From Tomocerus qinae (Eukaryota > Arthropoda > Collembola > Entomobryomorpha > Tomoceridae), in NCBI GenBank assembly GCA_020055645.1, contig CM034548.1, positions 37,874,296-37,938,295 on the forward strand: 64,000 nt of DNA. Direction: 5' to 3'. Shown here in pieces: positions 12,601 through 24,309 of the stretch. The position numbers were made by a program, and so were the translations under genes. Numbering within the stretch: the first letter of the stretch is position 1; each line of letters starts with the position of its first letter. The notes beneath the pieces are model-generated. The model saw only the letters and a list, made by a program, of their open reading frames with translations, made no database searches and was not told the origin of the DNA.

Positions 12601-13383
12601 TACCATAGTATCGCGTGGAGTTATAATTATATCTACAATGATAATATCCATAATCATTTAGAACAAAATCCAAAGAGGACTGGTTGCTAGTTTCTTTAGG
12701 CCGACTTTCAAAAGGGGCCAAGTTTAACTTGGGAATATAGGCCGTCAATCCGTAATTAACTTGACTTGATCTGATAACTTTCGATAACGAATAGCAGTAC
12801 CACTAATTGAAGGAAAAAAGAATCAGATCGCGAACACACACTACATACGGCTCAGCAATTATGCATAAAAAGTTTCCACATAAAACGGAAAATCACGGAC
12901 TTTGAATAAAATATATTATTAATTCAAGTTCAAGAGAAATATTGAAAACTAGAGGTATTTACCAATACGGAAGTTGCTATCACAATCTTAAAAACCGATT
13001 CCCAAACAGTAAATTAAAAACTTCTAAATATTTTATCGTAAATACTGATGGCAATTTTTATGATGTTAGAAGAAAATACTTAGCTTATTATGCCTTTCTT
13101 TTAAAAGCAGGGTTAATACCATACATTTGAAAGAGTAGCACACAATTCATTTCTTCTAGATCATAAATGATATTGACAGTAAGAACGATTTTCACAGATG
13201 TATAGTAAGTTAACCATAGATGCACACTTATATTTGACACACTTTCACAATCCACTTTGTAATTGTAACTCACGCCCCTTCAATTATGCAAATATCATAC
13301 ATACAGAATTATCTACTTGTAGTTCTAACGTGGAAACTGGAAAACTTGAAAAATACGTAATTAATTGTAAAAAACTATCACTA

Positions 13384-13630
13384 ATTAGAGCAAGACAAAA
13401 TTCACGAAGCCACGTCATACATTAAGCAATTAAACAAATATTATTTGAGCAAAGATATTTCATACTCCTATTACTATCTAGATCAAGGCAAAATTCATGT
13501 CACAAATCATGTTATTTGAAAAACGCTATTTCACTCGTGTTACTATTTAGATCAAGACAAAAGTGACAAGGTCGCGTCATTCACTTAAACTATTAAACAA
13601 ATATTATTTAAGCACAGATACTACTTAGTT
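13384..13630. repeat. Degenerate tandem repeat, about three units of 70-95 bp
   Basis: The phrase TAGATCAAGACAAAA (or close variants) recurs at about 13384, 13480 and 13549. The phrase TTAAACAAATATTATTT recurs at about 13429 and 13591, each time followed by an AGCA-AGATA segment. Units differ in length and sequence, so this is an old duplication. Confidence 0.5.
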
Positions 13631-14307
13631 CAGCAACAGTCTGGCACTGTGGTACGATTGAGTACCGTCCAGGCACTTATCAGAGGTTCAAGGGCACTAT
13701 ATTTTCAATCAATCTTATAAAATGTATATTGGAGGCTGAATAGCTGCATTTGTGAAAATGCACAAATTAAAATACGAATTCAAATAAATGTTCAATGGCA
13801 GTGTATAATAATAAACGGAACTTGCACACAAATAAATATGTGCACAGTATAATATACATGATCAAGTAATGTTTTCTAACAGGTACAATGAATAATATTA
13901 AATACAGAAGGGATTATATTGGTAACATGATTACGAAATTAAACAGATGAACAGTTAAAACTTGCAAATATGTTGTAGAGTATTAAGATATTTGTCAATA
14001 ATAATATGTGCTTCACAAAACTTTTCAGTCGCCCAATTGTAAGATAAACGTCAATAATGTGATAAGTAAAGATACATAAGTGTATACCTGTCATGTACAA
14101 GAACCTCGCTAATTAAATAGGGAATGTCTTGACATATCTCTGCTATTGTTCGTCTTCTGAGTCCAAGCCTCAAAAGATGTGAGGTCTAAAGATATAACGA
14201 TCACTTCACTAAAGTACTTTAAATAACTCATTCAATTCTCGATTGGGTCAGTTACCCACTCGAACTTTGTTGGTAAATATTATATATTAAGCAACCTTCT
14301 CCTGATT

Positions 14308-14313
14308 TTTATT
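14308..14313 (-). terminator. Candidate poly(A) signal of the PH-domain gene
   Basis: AATAAA on the minus strand about 122 nt after the TGA at 14435. Chance occurrence is possible in such AT-rich DNA. Confidence 0.3.
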
Positions 14314-14434
14314 GGCGCACACATTATAACGACTGCCGTAACGTATCAATAAAGTACGTCGGTGCACAATATCATTTTTAAAATACTTACACTACAGATA
14401 ACAATATATTAGTGTGCAAAGCTTTAAACAATTA

Positions 14435-16606
14435 TCATTTATTTTGGGATATAGACGCATTAGAGCCATAAAGTTTAGATGTGTTACTATTGCTTTCGTG
14501 TAAATTGTTCCCACTATTACTATTTCCATTTCCTCCGTTGCTACCTGACAAAGACGGCTTTTGAAAAGATCCGAAAGCAGAAGAACTGGGACCAATGGGT
14601 GTCCCGGTTGTTGACGCGGGAGAGGAATAACTTGTGGGCCAATTTGAATTAGAACTGTTTCCGATGGTTAGTTGTTGTTGAGAGTGCTGATGATGCATAA
14701 CAGGATTTTGCTGGGAATTGTAATGAGGGAGTACCAATGGAATTTCACCCCTTGAAGCGATTGACTCTCGGCCGACGGTTTCCGTTTTTACTGAGGCACG
14801 TTGCTGCAGCTGAAGAGCGTAGAGACATTCTTCTAAACATCCAAGTGTTGCTTGAGATGTTGCCTTTAGCACCAATAGTTCTGGATCTGTGCTTTTGTGT
14901 CCCGAGCCTGTACATTAAAACGTATTTCAATTTATGGTTATACAATTAGCAAAATCCCAAACCAAAAATAAATTCGTGACTCGATATTAACGATAAAAAT
15001 AATCTCATAATGCTCAGAGAATAATAAAAAAAATAGATAGCGAGGAAAATATAATAAGGTTTACAAGTATCAAAACTAAATTGGTTTGTAGCTACAAGTA
15101 CTTGTAATAATTATTTATTTACCTGAGATAGGAAATCTGTCCACAGATTGGCCTAAATCTTGACAACAATTTTCTGCTTTTTGTAGCCACTCTTGCACAT
15201 GGGCAAAAGCATCTAAAATCGACAAATTTGTAGGGACCATTTTGGCTGACGATGATCCATGTTCTCTCGACACCAAAGGACTATTTGTCTGCAAAAAATT
15301 AAAAAGGCGAAATGATATACTATTATCTGTACACAAATGATACAATCTTTAATAACACATGGGACTACTAGACTATGTTTTTTCAAATCTTAACTTTGTC
15401 TTAGCTTTACAGAAATAAAGATGTTATGTATACTGTCTAGTTATATAGGTAAAAGGTAATTCATTCAATGGAACCACAAAACGTCCTTTAATAATTCATT
15501 AACATATGTCAACCTATACGATTGCAAATTATACACCATGGCAGGGTTGCCATTGTTTGTTATTGTAACCATTTTTAATTACCTGTGCTAAAGCCTGGGA
15601 ATGTAATTCAGCTACTACTCTTAGTCGGGTGATCCATTCTTGTCGCTCTTTAGCATCGACTGCTCTGAGTTTGTAGACGTCCCCAGATGCAGAATTAACC
15701 ACGAATGTATGAGAATCTTCTTCACTGGGAGAAATTACTGCACCAGCTAAATGCAAGGCCCCTCTTGGTTGCTTTTGGACTTTCATTTCAGCTTCCGACT
15801 AATAAATATAAGATAAATCGCAATAGAATCCTTGATTAATTAATTTATTAAAAGTTGTTTTGTCTCTCTCTGGGTTGCCTTTATTAAAAATTGAAATTAT
15901 GCACCTCTATAGTCATGAATTGAAGCAAATTAAAACAATTACTAAGCAGTTTGATCCTACTGTTATATAAGTGTGCTTATTGTGTACCCTTTATTTGTGT
16001 TCAATCTATTTCACATCTCATTTCACTAATTGTGTAATTCCAACTTAAGCAGTTCAAAATATTCCACTATATATTGGAATATGAAAAATTGAAAGTGTGC
16101 ACATCTTTGTCCCTCTACTTAGTTAAAATTAAATAGTTGTTATTGAAAAGCAAGAATTTTTTCCATTCTAAGTGAAAAGTTGTTTAAATTGTATATTTAT
16201 TTAAAATTATGAGACAGAGGCAGACGAATTATGAAAATAAGACGTTGGAGAGAATTCATTTTAAACGAGTTGCAGCGTTAAGAACGAAATAAAATAGAGT
16301 CAGGGAAATATAAAGTTAAATGATGTATATAGTTATCCATTATGTACTAATTCAAAAATGAATTATTTGGATTTAAAATAGTCTAAACCTATCGCTATAT
16401 GTCAGTAGTCACTATACAACATAGCAAAATTATTTTTGTAAAGTAATAATGTCAAATATATTAATACTTACGACATGATATTCTAGGATGCCTTTGTCAG
16501 GATTGAGTACCAACCAGCGGTACTGCCACCCCTTCATCACATTTGTGTATTTATTAAGCGGACCTTCGAAGTGCTGCCGAAGTTTTAGGTTTCCTCCTTG
16601 CTGCAT
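14435..16606 (-). CDS. OSBP-related (ORP10/ORP11-type) PH-domain protein without a lipid-transfer domain
   Basis: Four exons on the minus strand: 16606-16472, 15798-15583, 15288-15123, 14907-14435; phases agree and the product is 329 aa. Residues about 10-112 form a PH domain opening [20 protein letters not shown] and closing with [19 protein letters not shown]. The internal block [20 protein letters not shown] is a hallmark of OSBPL10/OSBPL11. Residues about 175-206 ([20 protein letters not shown]) match the helical segment that follows the PH domain in ORP11. After that comes a Ser/Asn/Gly/Gln-rich tail and a stop. ORPs normally continue with a C-terminal lipid-exchange domain of about 380 residues; it is absent here. 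PH domains of this group bind phosphoinositides at Golgi or endosomes. Possible explanations are a short isoform, a truncated paralogue, or an unseen alternative splice (a CAG-GTAGCA site near 14540 is one candidate donor). Confidence 0.85.
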
Positions 16607-19418
16607 TTTAATGAGTTAATTAAATTGAAACCTTAACTAATTCTACGTACTCCAACGTAGTTCACGTGTACCACTTAATCAATTCCTCAAATCACTCCGT
16701 TTTGAATTTTCAAAATATCCTCGAGAAAACAATACAATTTTAATTTAATAGAACTAGCTGAAACAGAGCCCCAATGCACACAGAATGAGAAACACCAGCC
16801 CTAGTGAAAATAATTTTTCTGAAATCATATCCTTTCAAATTTCGTGTACGAATCCATCCCAAGAGCGGATTTTAGTGTACACTACAATGCTATTATTAAT
16901 AGTTCTTCCTCTTTAACTTCACTAGTTTCACTATAACTACGTTGTTAGATTTGCAACAAAGGAATGCAGATAAGATTACAGCGATAAGAACTAATTGGCT
17001 TTTTACTATTGTGTTGTGTCTCCTAATCCCTATTTAATTTTTCTCGACAATCAACTATTCTAGAGCTGGGCCACGCTTATCTCGCTTCTTTTTTGATATA
17101 TTTTGTGGGTATAATAGTAATGTGTAAGATACAGATTCCATGGGAGAGCGTGTAGTGTAATTTTGAAAATAGCGAAAACATCAAATGTATTAATATTTAC
17201 TTTGTAGGCTACACACATAGGCTGTCTTAAGGATGCACCATATGTATATTACCGTATTCATCTCATTTTTTATCAAATTATTTCGCCTTTTGTTCTTTCC
17301 TGGCTAAGTAGTGAGCTGTGAAGGAAACCTGCCTGATTGATTCTATTGATTTTCACACACGCTTTTTTCATAGCTAACTGCTTCGCCACAGCATCAACAA
17401 AAGACCAATTATTCAGAGAAGTATATCTTCTCTGTATGTGTTTTCGCGGATACCCGGTATAAACATTAATTTTTATTAATTGCTTGAATATTGGTATAGT
17501 TATTTGGTTTTCAATGTGACTCAAAGGTGAATATTGAATTTTTGTTCAATTGCGAATTTAAATGCTTTCGAATAATATTGTCACTGGACTATGTATGATG
17601 AGGAAGATATAGAATGACCAAATCACCTAATATGTTCATAAATGATTCCGCCAATATTTGATCTAAGCGTCTCCTGCAATAACATCATTGTACCCATTCA
17701 AAAACGTGGGTAAAAAATTGATGAACAATTCATATGAAAGCCATAGAACTGGTATTTCCTGTACAGTCATGAGCCCTGAGATTTCCAACTTTAATTGGCA
17801 TTAGTACCAGAGGACATTATTTTTGGATACCAATTTCATCATGAATGTCCTCGCCAGTTTGCAAATGCAAGCCTTCCCTGGTACCTCGGATGTATGGCTT
17901 GTGTTGCCTGTTGACTGTGCTGCCAAAATATTTTCACTAATTATTTTCAATGACGGAGGCCTTTTATATAATATCATTGGCACCAGTCCAGCAACTTCGG
18001 TCAACTTCGCAAAGCCCCTTGAGAGGTCGCTTCTAAAACTGAGCTAAAACTTAGGACAGTGGAAGGGGATGAATTCACGGAGATAGTAACCAAGGATAAA
18101 AAACCCATTAATTAAAATTTTTAAAGAGGGCTTGTTGAACAAGGATGCCTACGAAGCGGTGTTTTGGATATTGATAAAACATGAGTTTTCTACAGCTCGC
18201 AATGCAATGGAAAGAAACAAAGGACATACTGAGGGGGGAGCTGTAAGGGCTGAAGCCCCCTCCCCCTGAAATCCAATAAAAAAGAAATAGCAAAAAGTTT
18301 CAGAATTTTTTAGATTTTTAGGCTATTTTGACTCATTTTTGTCAAAAAATGCAAAATGTTTTCGCAGTATCTATATGAAATGTTAGCCCCCAGAAATTCA
18401 GTTCTGTATTCATGTTTGGAAACTATCATAAATTGTAAATTCAGTAATCAGTCACCGAAAATTTCTTGGTTGTAGTTACACCAATCGAATCAATAAAAAC
18501 TTAATTTAAACACTTAAACTTAATTTAAATTCATATATAACCTAAATTAAGTGTCATTGTTCATGTTTGTTTGTGAGCTAGTTGTGCTTACAAAGCTTAG
18601 ATAATGTAATAGGATAAATATGCAGATATTTAGAAATCAAACTATTTCTGAATGTGTTCTTACTAAGAGGTTATTGGGATGTAATTGATTAAAATGATCA
18701 GAACGCAATAGCCATACTATAATTGTAGCCAATATTACGGATTCAGTTGCAGATAGTGGCTTTTAGCCCTAATGTGACAAGTGTGACAGACTTCACTGTG
18801 TACGTAAACAGAATCCACTCTGTTCAATAAGCATATAATATACAAGAAAATATAATACCAAAAGCATTCATTTAACTCTATACCCTTCGTCTTCTGCCTC
18901 CTCCCCTTCGTCTTATAAGTATATGCAGGAGACCCTCTTTCTTTTGGAAAAGGAGTTTACCTATGTGAAAGGAACTAGTGCAAACTACAATGACAGATTC
19001 GACATACACTTGTTTCCGCGCAACCGGAAATTACGTCAGAGCTGCAAAAATCGTTACTAATTCCATTTTATTCCACCCCATATTATCTACCTTTTGGCTA
19101 TGTAAAATTCAATGGTCTAAGTTAATCTCGGGGAAATAATACTTACTTTTCTGCACTGCTACCAATAATTGCTGATTTTCAACCCAGTCTCATTATACCT
19201 CTCTCATTATGCTTCTAAGCGAACTATAGGGCTCCCTTGCTCTCACCAATCCCAAGTGAAATATAATATTTAATATTATCCATTATTCTGGTATTTTTTT
19301 GTCTACATTTTCACGAGAAGAGAAACAGCAAGCTGAACAGACTGTTTCTTAACAGCAGCTTCTACAAAATTACAAACAGGATTTAAAGATCTTTTCGCAG
19401 CTATTTTCCAAATTCATC
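16607..19418. other. Divergent intergenic region between PH-domain gene and F-box/LRR gene
   Basis: Presumably holds both 5' ends. No exon with family resemblance is seen. Short overlapping open frames at 17801-18047 lack support. A G-rich/C-rich foldback around 18225-18270 looks like repeat debris. Confidence 0.4.
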
Positions 19419-21374
19419 ATGCAGCAGGAAAAAAATCCATTTCAAATCTCTCTTGTAAATTGAAATAAATTAAAGTTTCTTTAGTTTTAAGAATTTTATG
19501 AGTGCAAAATTATCGTTTTCGTTTTTTATAGGTATTGAGCAACGTTTTCAGTTATTGCGGCTTAGAAGAATTAAAAAGATGCAGACTGGTTTGTCATTTA
19601 TGGAAAGAAGAATGTCAACCTTACATTCGCAGACGTGCCAAAACAAATTTCAACTCCGACGACTTGACTAGAAAAAGAAAATTTACCATGCTAATGAAAA
19701 ACGCGGATTATTTGCCAATGTCAAGTTTCCACTTCGTAGGAAAACGAGCTGTAGATCAAGTTGAACAATTTTCCCAAGATTTTGATCCCTCAGTAAATAA
19801 CCTTCGTTTGAATTGCTTGAATACAGAGGTAGAACCAATTTATTTATTCAGTTTGTTCGGAAAATTTAGTAATCTCAAGAAACTAGAGCTAAAACGTCTT
19901 CCCCCTTCATTTCATACGACAGAGAGGATTTTTTCTACAGAAGCAGAAATTACACTTTTGCAAACTGTGGAAAAAGTTACTTTGGCCCAAGAATGCAGTT
20001 TGGGCATTACTTTAGATTTACTTAAAATGTGTCCAAACATGGATACATTTAAATTCGGTTCGTTCAATAACGTCAGCAACCAAATCAAGGCCCTTAAGTC
20101 CCTTGATTCCAGTCGTCATTCTAAAATCAAAAAGATAAAAATTAAAAGAGTGGATTTCGAGTTTGAAACAGCACTAGAAATTTTTTCTCTTCTCACTCAA
20201 TCAAAATTTGAACTGCAAAAACTAATGTTCTCCCATTGTGCAGTAAAAGAAGACCCAAACAACCAACTGGGAGAACTAATTTCTCAACTTCTCCAACAAC
20301 AATCTGCAACTTTGCAAAAGTTAGAGTTGCCGTCTGCGCCTTTTTGGGCGTTGGGAAATTCTTCAGGAAGCTTAGCAATAACATTTCCACAAATGGACAC
20401 TCTAAAAAGAATAATTTACCCTGATTTTACATTCCATTACTCTTTCCCTTCTATATCGAATTATTTTCCAAATCTTAGAGTTCTGGACTTGAAAAATGTT
20501 AAAATCTATTCTATTATTTTAATTGAAGAATTTCCACTGAATAGGGACAATAATATCAATGTCCCAACTAATTCCCCCTTTAATCTTCATAGATTACTAC
20601 TACCTGACAATCTGAAACCTTGTCAACATGATTTCGTCGTCAGTTTAGCCAGAGTATTTCCACTAGTTGAAAATATTACATTATTATATGAAGAACCGGA
20701 TATACTAGAATACATTTGGGAGTCTTGGCCCAATGTCATCGGTCTTGATATTTCTGGGAACAACTGTTTTATAAATCCCAATATTCCCAATTACTACGAG
20801 CATAATGCAATATACTTAGGACTAGATAGAAACGACTTCAATATCGAATCGCAGGTAATTCAAGAAGACTATCGTCGACCTGATTTCACTGTCAATTTTA
20901 CCAAACCATCTATCAGGAATTTAAAAGGTAATCAATTCAAACTAGGATACACTTTTTGTATGTTTTTATTGATAAAGTACTATAGCAGTTTATCTATTTA
21001 ATTTCTATTATTTTATTTTAGAACTCAGAACACTAAAAATTTCATCAGCAGGCTTGACGGATATTACTTTCTACTGGGGAATTTCTGAGCTTCATAAATT
21101 AATACACCTGGAGCTAAAATGTCCGAATGTAAGTGAAAAGTATTTTTCATGCATTTTACAGTAGAACTTTTACTACTGTAAGTATTTTTATTACGAGTTT
21201 TTTATTTTATAAAACTTACCGGTCATTTTTTAAATAACAAAATAATAGATAACACAACAATGTTTGGACGACCTTGTCCAAAAGCTACCCTCGTTAATCA
21301 GTTGGTCAAATGATAATCACGAAGATGGAATAAAATCGTTTCATACAGACTTTGCGATTGTTTTCTCGTTTTGA
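19419..21374 (+). CDS. F-box and leucine-rich-repeat protein
   Basis: Four exons: 19419-19454, 19532-20927, 21022-21128, 21249-21374; all junctions keep frame, total 554 aa. The tiny first exon (ATG at 19419, MQQEKNPFQISL) is followed by an F-box core VLSNVFSYCGLEELKRCRLV at about residues 13-32, with CHLWKEE completing it. The rest is a series of irregular LRRs: LRLNCLN, LKKLELKRL, LQKLMFSHC, LRVLDLKN, VIGLDISGN, LRTLKISS, LIHLELKCPN. F-box/LRR proteins act as substrate receptors of SCF (Skp1-Cul1) ubiquitin ligases; the substrate cannot be inferred. Exon 1 is the least certain part because its F-box start lacks the usual LPxE. Confidence 0.8.
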
Positions 21375-21376
21375 CG

Positions 21377-21453
21377 AACTAAGGAATATTTTGGTAATTA
21401 AAGAATATTTTGAGTAATTAAGGAATGTTTTTGGTAATTAAGGAATATAAACT
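21377..21453. repeat. 20-bp minisatellite directly after the F-box/LRR stop codon
   Basis: Nearly four units of the type AATTAAGGAATATTTTGGT, beginning at about 21377, 21396, 21416 and 21436, with few substitutions. It starts 3 bases after the TGA at 21372-21374, so it should lie in the 3' UTR. Confidence 0.75.
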
Positions 21454-24213
21454 TAAAATGCCACGTAACTTTATTTCTTTTCATGGTAGGTCCTGTAATA
21501 TATTAACTTAGGTATTCGACTTTATTTCTGAGGGGGCAGCAATATGATGTCATTTGACCATCCATATGAAAAATTTAGTAATTCGCTTTTGTCGAAAATG
21601 AATCAAAACTTGCCTATAAATAACATAATCTCACAAAACGTTAAATTCTGTGGCTTAGTATAAAAATAATTATAGGGCTTCGGCCAGCTAATTATGACAA
21701 TGGTTGTACAAAGACCAAGGGACCGATGTATTTAGGCACTGTTGCAAAATAATTATTTAATCAAAACTGATTATTAGTGTTTTCAAGTTTGAATGCCCTA
21801 TAGATTTCACCCCACGTCGTTTTCATAGAATTCAGTTTCAATCTAAAAAATATCTGTGCATAACTTAGGTAGTTTCAACCTATAATATATACTGGAAAAT
21901 GTATTTATATTCTACACAATATGAACATATATAGGCAAATGGGAATTATTTACAGTTCATGATAATTTTTTATTGTAATATATTTATGAGATAAAAAATT
22001 AGTTTTACTGCCATCATTGGTGACACTGGTTTTATTTTTTTAAACACGTAGACTAGGTTTACAACTTTATAGGTATTGAGTTGTGCAAATTCCTAATTTT
22101 AAGCAGTTCAATCATAGCACTCTCGGATAACGAGTAAAATGACGGCAGAAATGAATAACATATTACTTATACAAAGCATTGAACTTTTAAATGTTGAGAC
22201 TTGTTAACAATAATAGTGGTATAAATAAAAGTTTAAGTTACCACCCATACTAGCTACTACTATAGTTAATTAATCAACTTTTCAACTTTATCATTGAACT
22301 AGTATATATTATAATAAACATTCCTGTTTCATTTACAGAAAACAAATCAACAAATAATTCAGTCTAACTGCGATTACAATAACTAGGTATGACTAGGTAA
22401 AACATAGCAAAGGCCATGAATATCTACGCTTTCTTTAAATGTCATCAACACAGCTAAAATTGATAACATTTTAATTAGACACCATTGCATTCAGTTAACA
22501 TTTAACAAGTTAACAATTTTGTTGCTTTATCAACGACATTGAGCCTTTATGCACCATATTTACGGAAACCGACTAATAACTCATTTCTGTCCTGTAGTCT
22601 AATTTTACTCACACAAAAACACTAACGAATGAGATTTTCAAAACAAAAAACACATTTACGTGAAAATTAAACAAAATACAATTATTAGTCATTCAAAATC
22701 AGTGAACGTATCACTTAGATTTTAAATTATGATTGTCAAAAGTATTTGTACATCAATTGAAAACTCTATTCCTAACATTTATCTAAAGGAAAATAACATT
22801 TAAACTAGTGTAAATCTTAATGAAGTAACAATAAAAAATTGACTAGGAATTGTATCTTGTTCCATTGAATGCTAATGCTAATCTATATAGTAAATCTTTT
22901 TACATTGATGCATATTATTTATATAAGTACGAGTATATCAGTTATTTTTACAAACATAGAAAAATTTCATAATAGAAATAGATATCCAGAAGACGCGCAT
23001 GTACCTTGTGATCGCGGTTATAATACTTAGAGATATTATGACGCTGATCGTACAAAATTATACTGCGGAGTACACAAGTATATTCGTCACTCCTACTGTC
23101 GGAAAAGGTATTGATAAAATGAAATTGTGTCCGAATTTCGAATAGCAACACAGAAAACCGTTTTTCCATGCTAAATACAATTTCAATCCCATATCACAAA
23201 AATCTAATGTGACTTACCTAATTGTATTATACATTAAGGTTGTCGTAATCTCTATGTATCTCCTGCTTGCTATTATATTAGGGTTTTCAACAACAATTAT
23301 GATTGTGCTACTTTGTAAGATTTGGCTAACAGTTTATACTTATAGGTATCGTAACTTGTAACATCGATGTGTATTGCTAGAGTATGTTATATACATACTA
23401 CATAAAATGTAGCAGTGGCCAGTGGCATATCAGTATATTTATATGTAATTGGCAGATTTATTGCTTTGAAATCATAAATAATTCAATTTTCAAGTTTTTT
23501 TTATAACACTACTAATGATGATCACGAGATAAAGTATGTTATAATGTTCGGTTCAGCGTCAGTAGAGTAAGTTATATCGCCCACAAAATCATAATGTTGT
23601 AATAGCTGATGTTTTCTTTTTTTGCAATTTGTTTTGTGGCGAGGTGTTAATATCAATCATGAAAAATGAAAAATTTAATAAATATTTTTGTTTCGTTCAA
23701 GATTTAGTCATTTCTTGTTTCAGAGATCAAGTGAAGAGATAATTCTGAAAATTAATTTTTCTGCACAGTTCAACTGTGTTAGTCTATTATTATAATCACC
23801 TAGCTATAGAAAAGCTTTCTTCGATTGATCAATCATCCAAAGTTTTAAGTATCCATACGAATTATATAAAACTAGTACAGAAATTGCAAATTGTTGCAAA
23901 TGTTCTGTCCATATTTTAGCATCATGATTTAATTTATCCTCATATCATTAAGCTTTGACTTGGGTTCTTTTTAATTTGCGTATTAAAAATTTTACAGAAA
24001 AAGCGAGTCTCGTTCTCCTTCAATTTGGTGTAATTAACAACATGCAATTTCCAAGTCATTAATAATGTACAGTAATCTCAAAAGTTCAAGATTTTACGTC
24101 TTCTTTCCAATACAAACTTGTAAATGCATGTTGGCAGTGGATTAAAAGCAACCTTAAATTAAACAGCAAATATTTGTTATTTTCAAATGAACCTGTCCTA
24201 TCACCTGTGACAC
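21454..24213. other. Gene-free AT-rich intergenic region
   Basis: No exon, RNA gene or strong repeat was recognised on either strand. Confidence 0.45.
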
Positions 24214-24219
24214 TTTATT
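24214..24219 (-). terminator. Candidate poly(A) signal of the membrane-protein gene
   Basis: AATAAA on the minus strand about 90 nt after the stop codon at 24310. Confidence 0.4.
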
Positions 24220-24309
24220 TCTTGCAGAGTCACAATATTGCCATAATATTTGTAACTTTGGCTGCAGCACCTGTGTAATTTGTTCGACTTTCAATATCCC
24301 AGTAGAAAA

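Larger units (their letters stand above)
6688..14434. other. 7.7-kb AT-rich region without recognised genes
   Basis: Both strands are dense in stops and no exon could be linked to a family. I looked in particular for the sterol/PI4P-transfer domain of the neighbouring OSBP-related gene on the minus strand, including its HHPP motif, and did not find it. The region may hold long UTR or noncoding RNA, but nothing in the sequence proves that. A degenerate repeat near 13.4-13.6 kb is listed separately. Confidence 0.5.

Noticed and set aside
12942-13425. Several open frames of 60-75 codons
   Set aside because: Low-complexity AT-rich translation, both strands equally open, no splice context.
14392-14595. 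Alternative minus-strand frame overlapping the last exon of the PH-domain gene, ending near a GTAAGT
   Set aside because: It is out of frame with the conserved PH-domain exons and has no family resemblance.
17801-18047. Overlapping open frames on both strands (67 and 74 codons)
   Set aside because: No family resemblance and no splice partners; overlap on both strands suggests a chance stop-poor stretch or transposon debris.
18225-18430. G-run and C-run segment (AGCCCCCTCCCCC, TTAGCCCCCAG) resembling the cores of the hAT-like MITEs
   Set aside because: No matching CARGCACGTA ends or target duplication found, so I did not assign it to that family.
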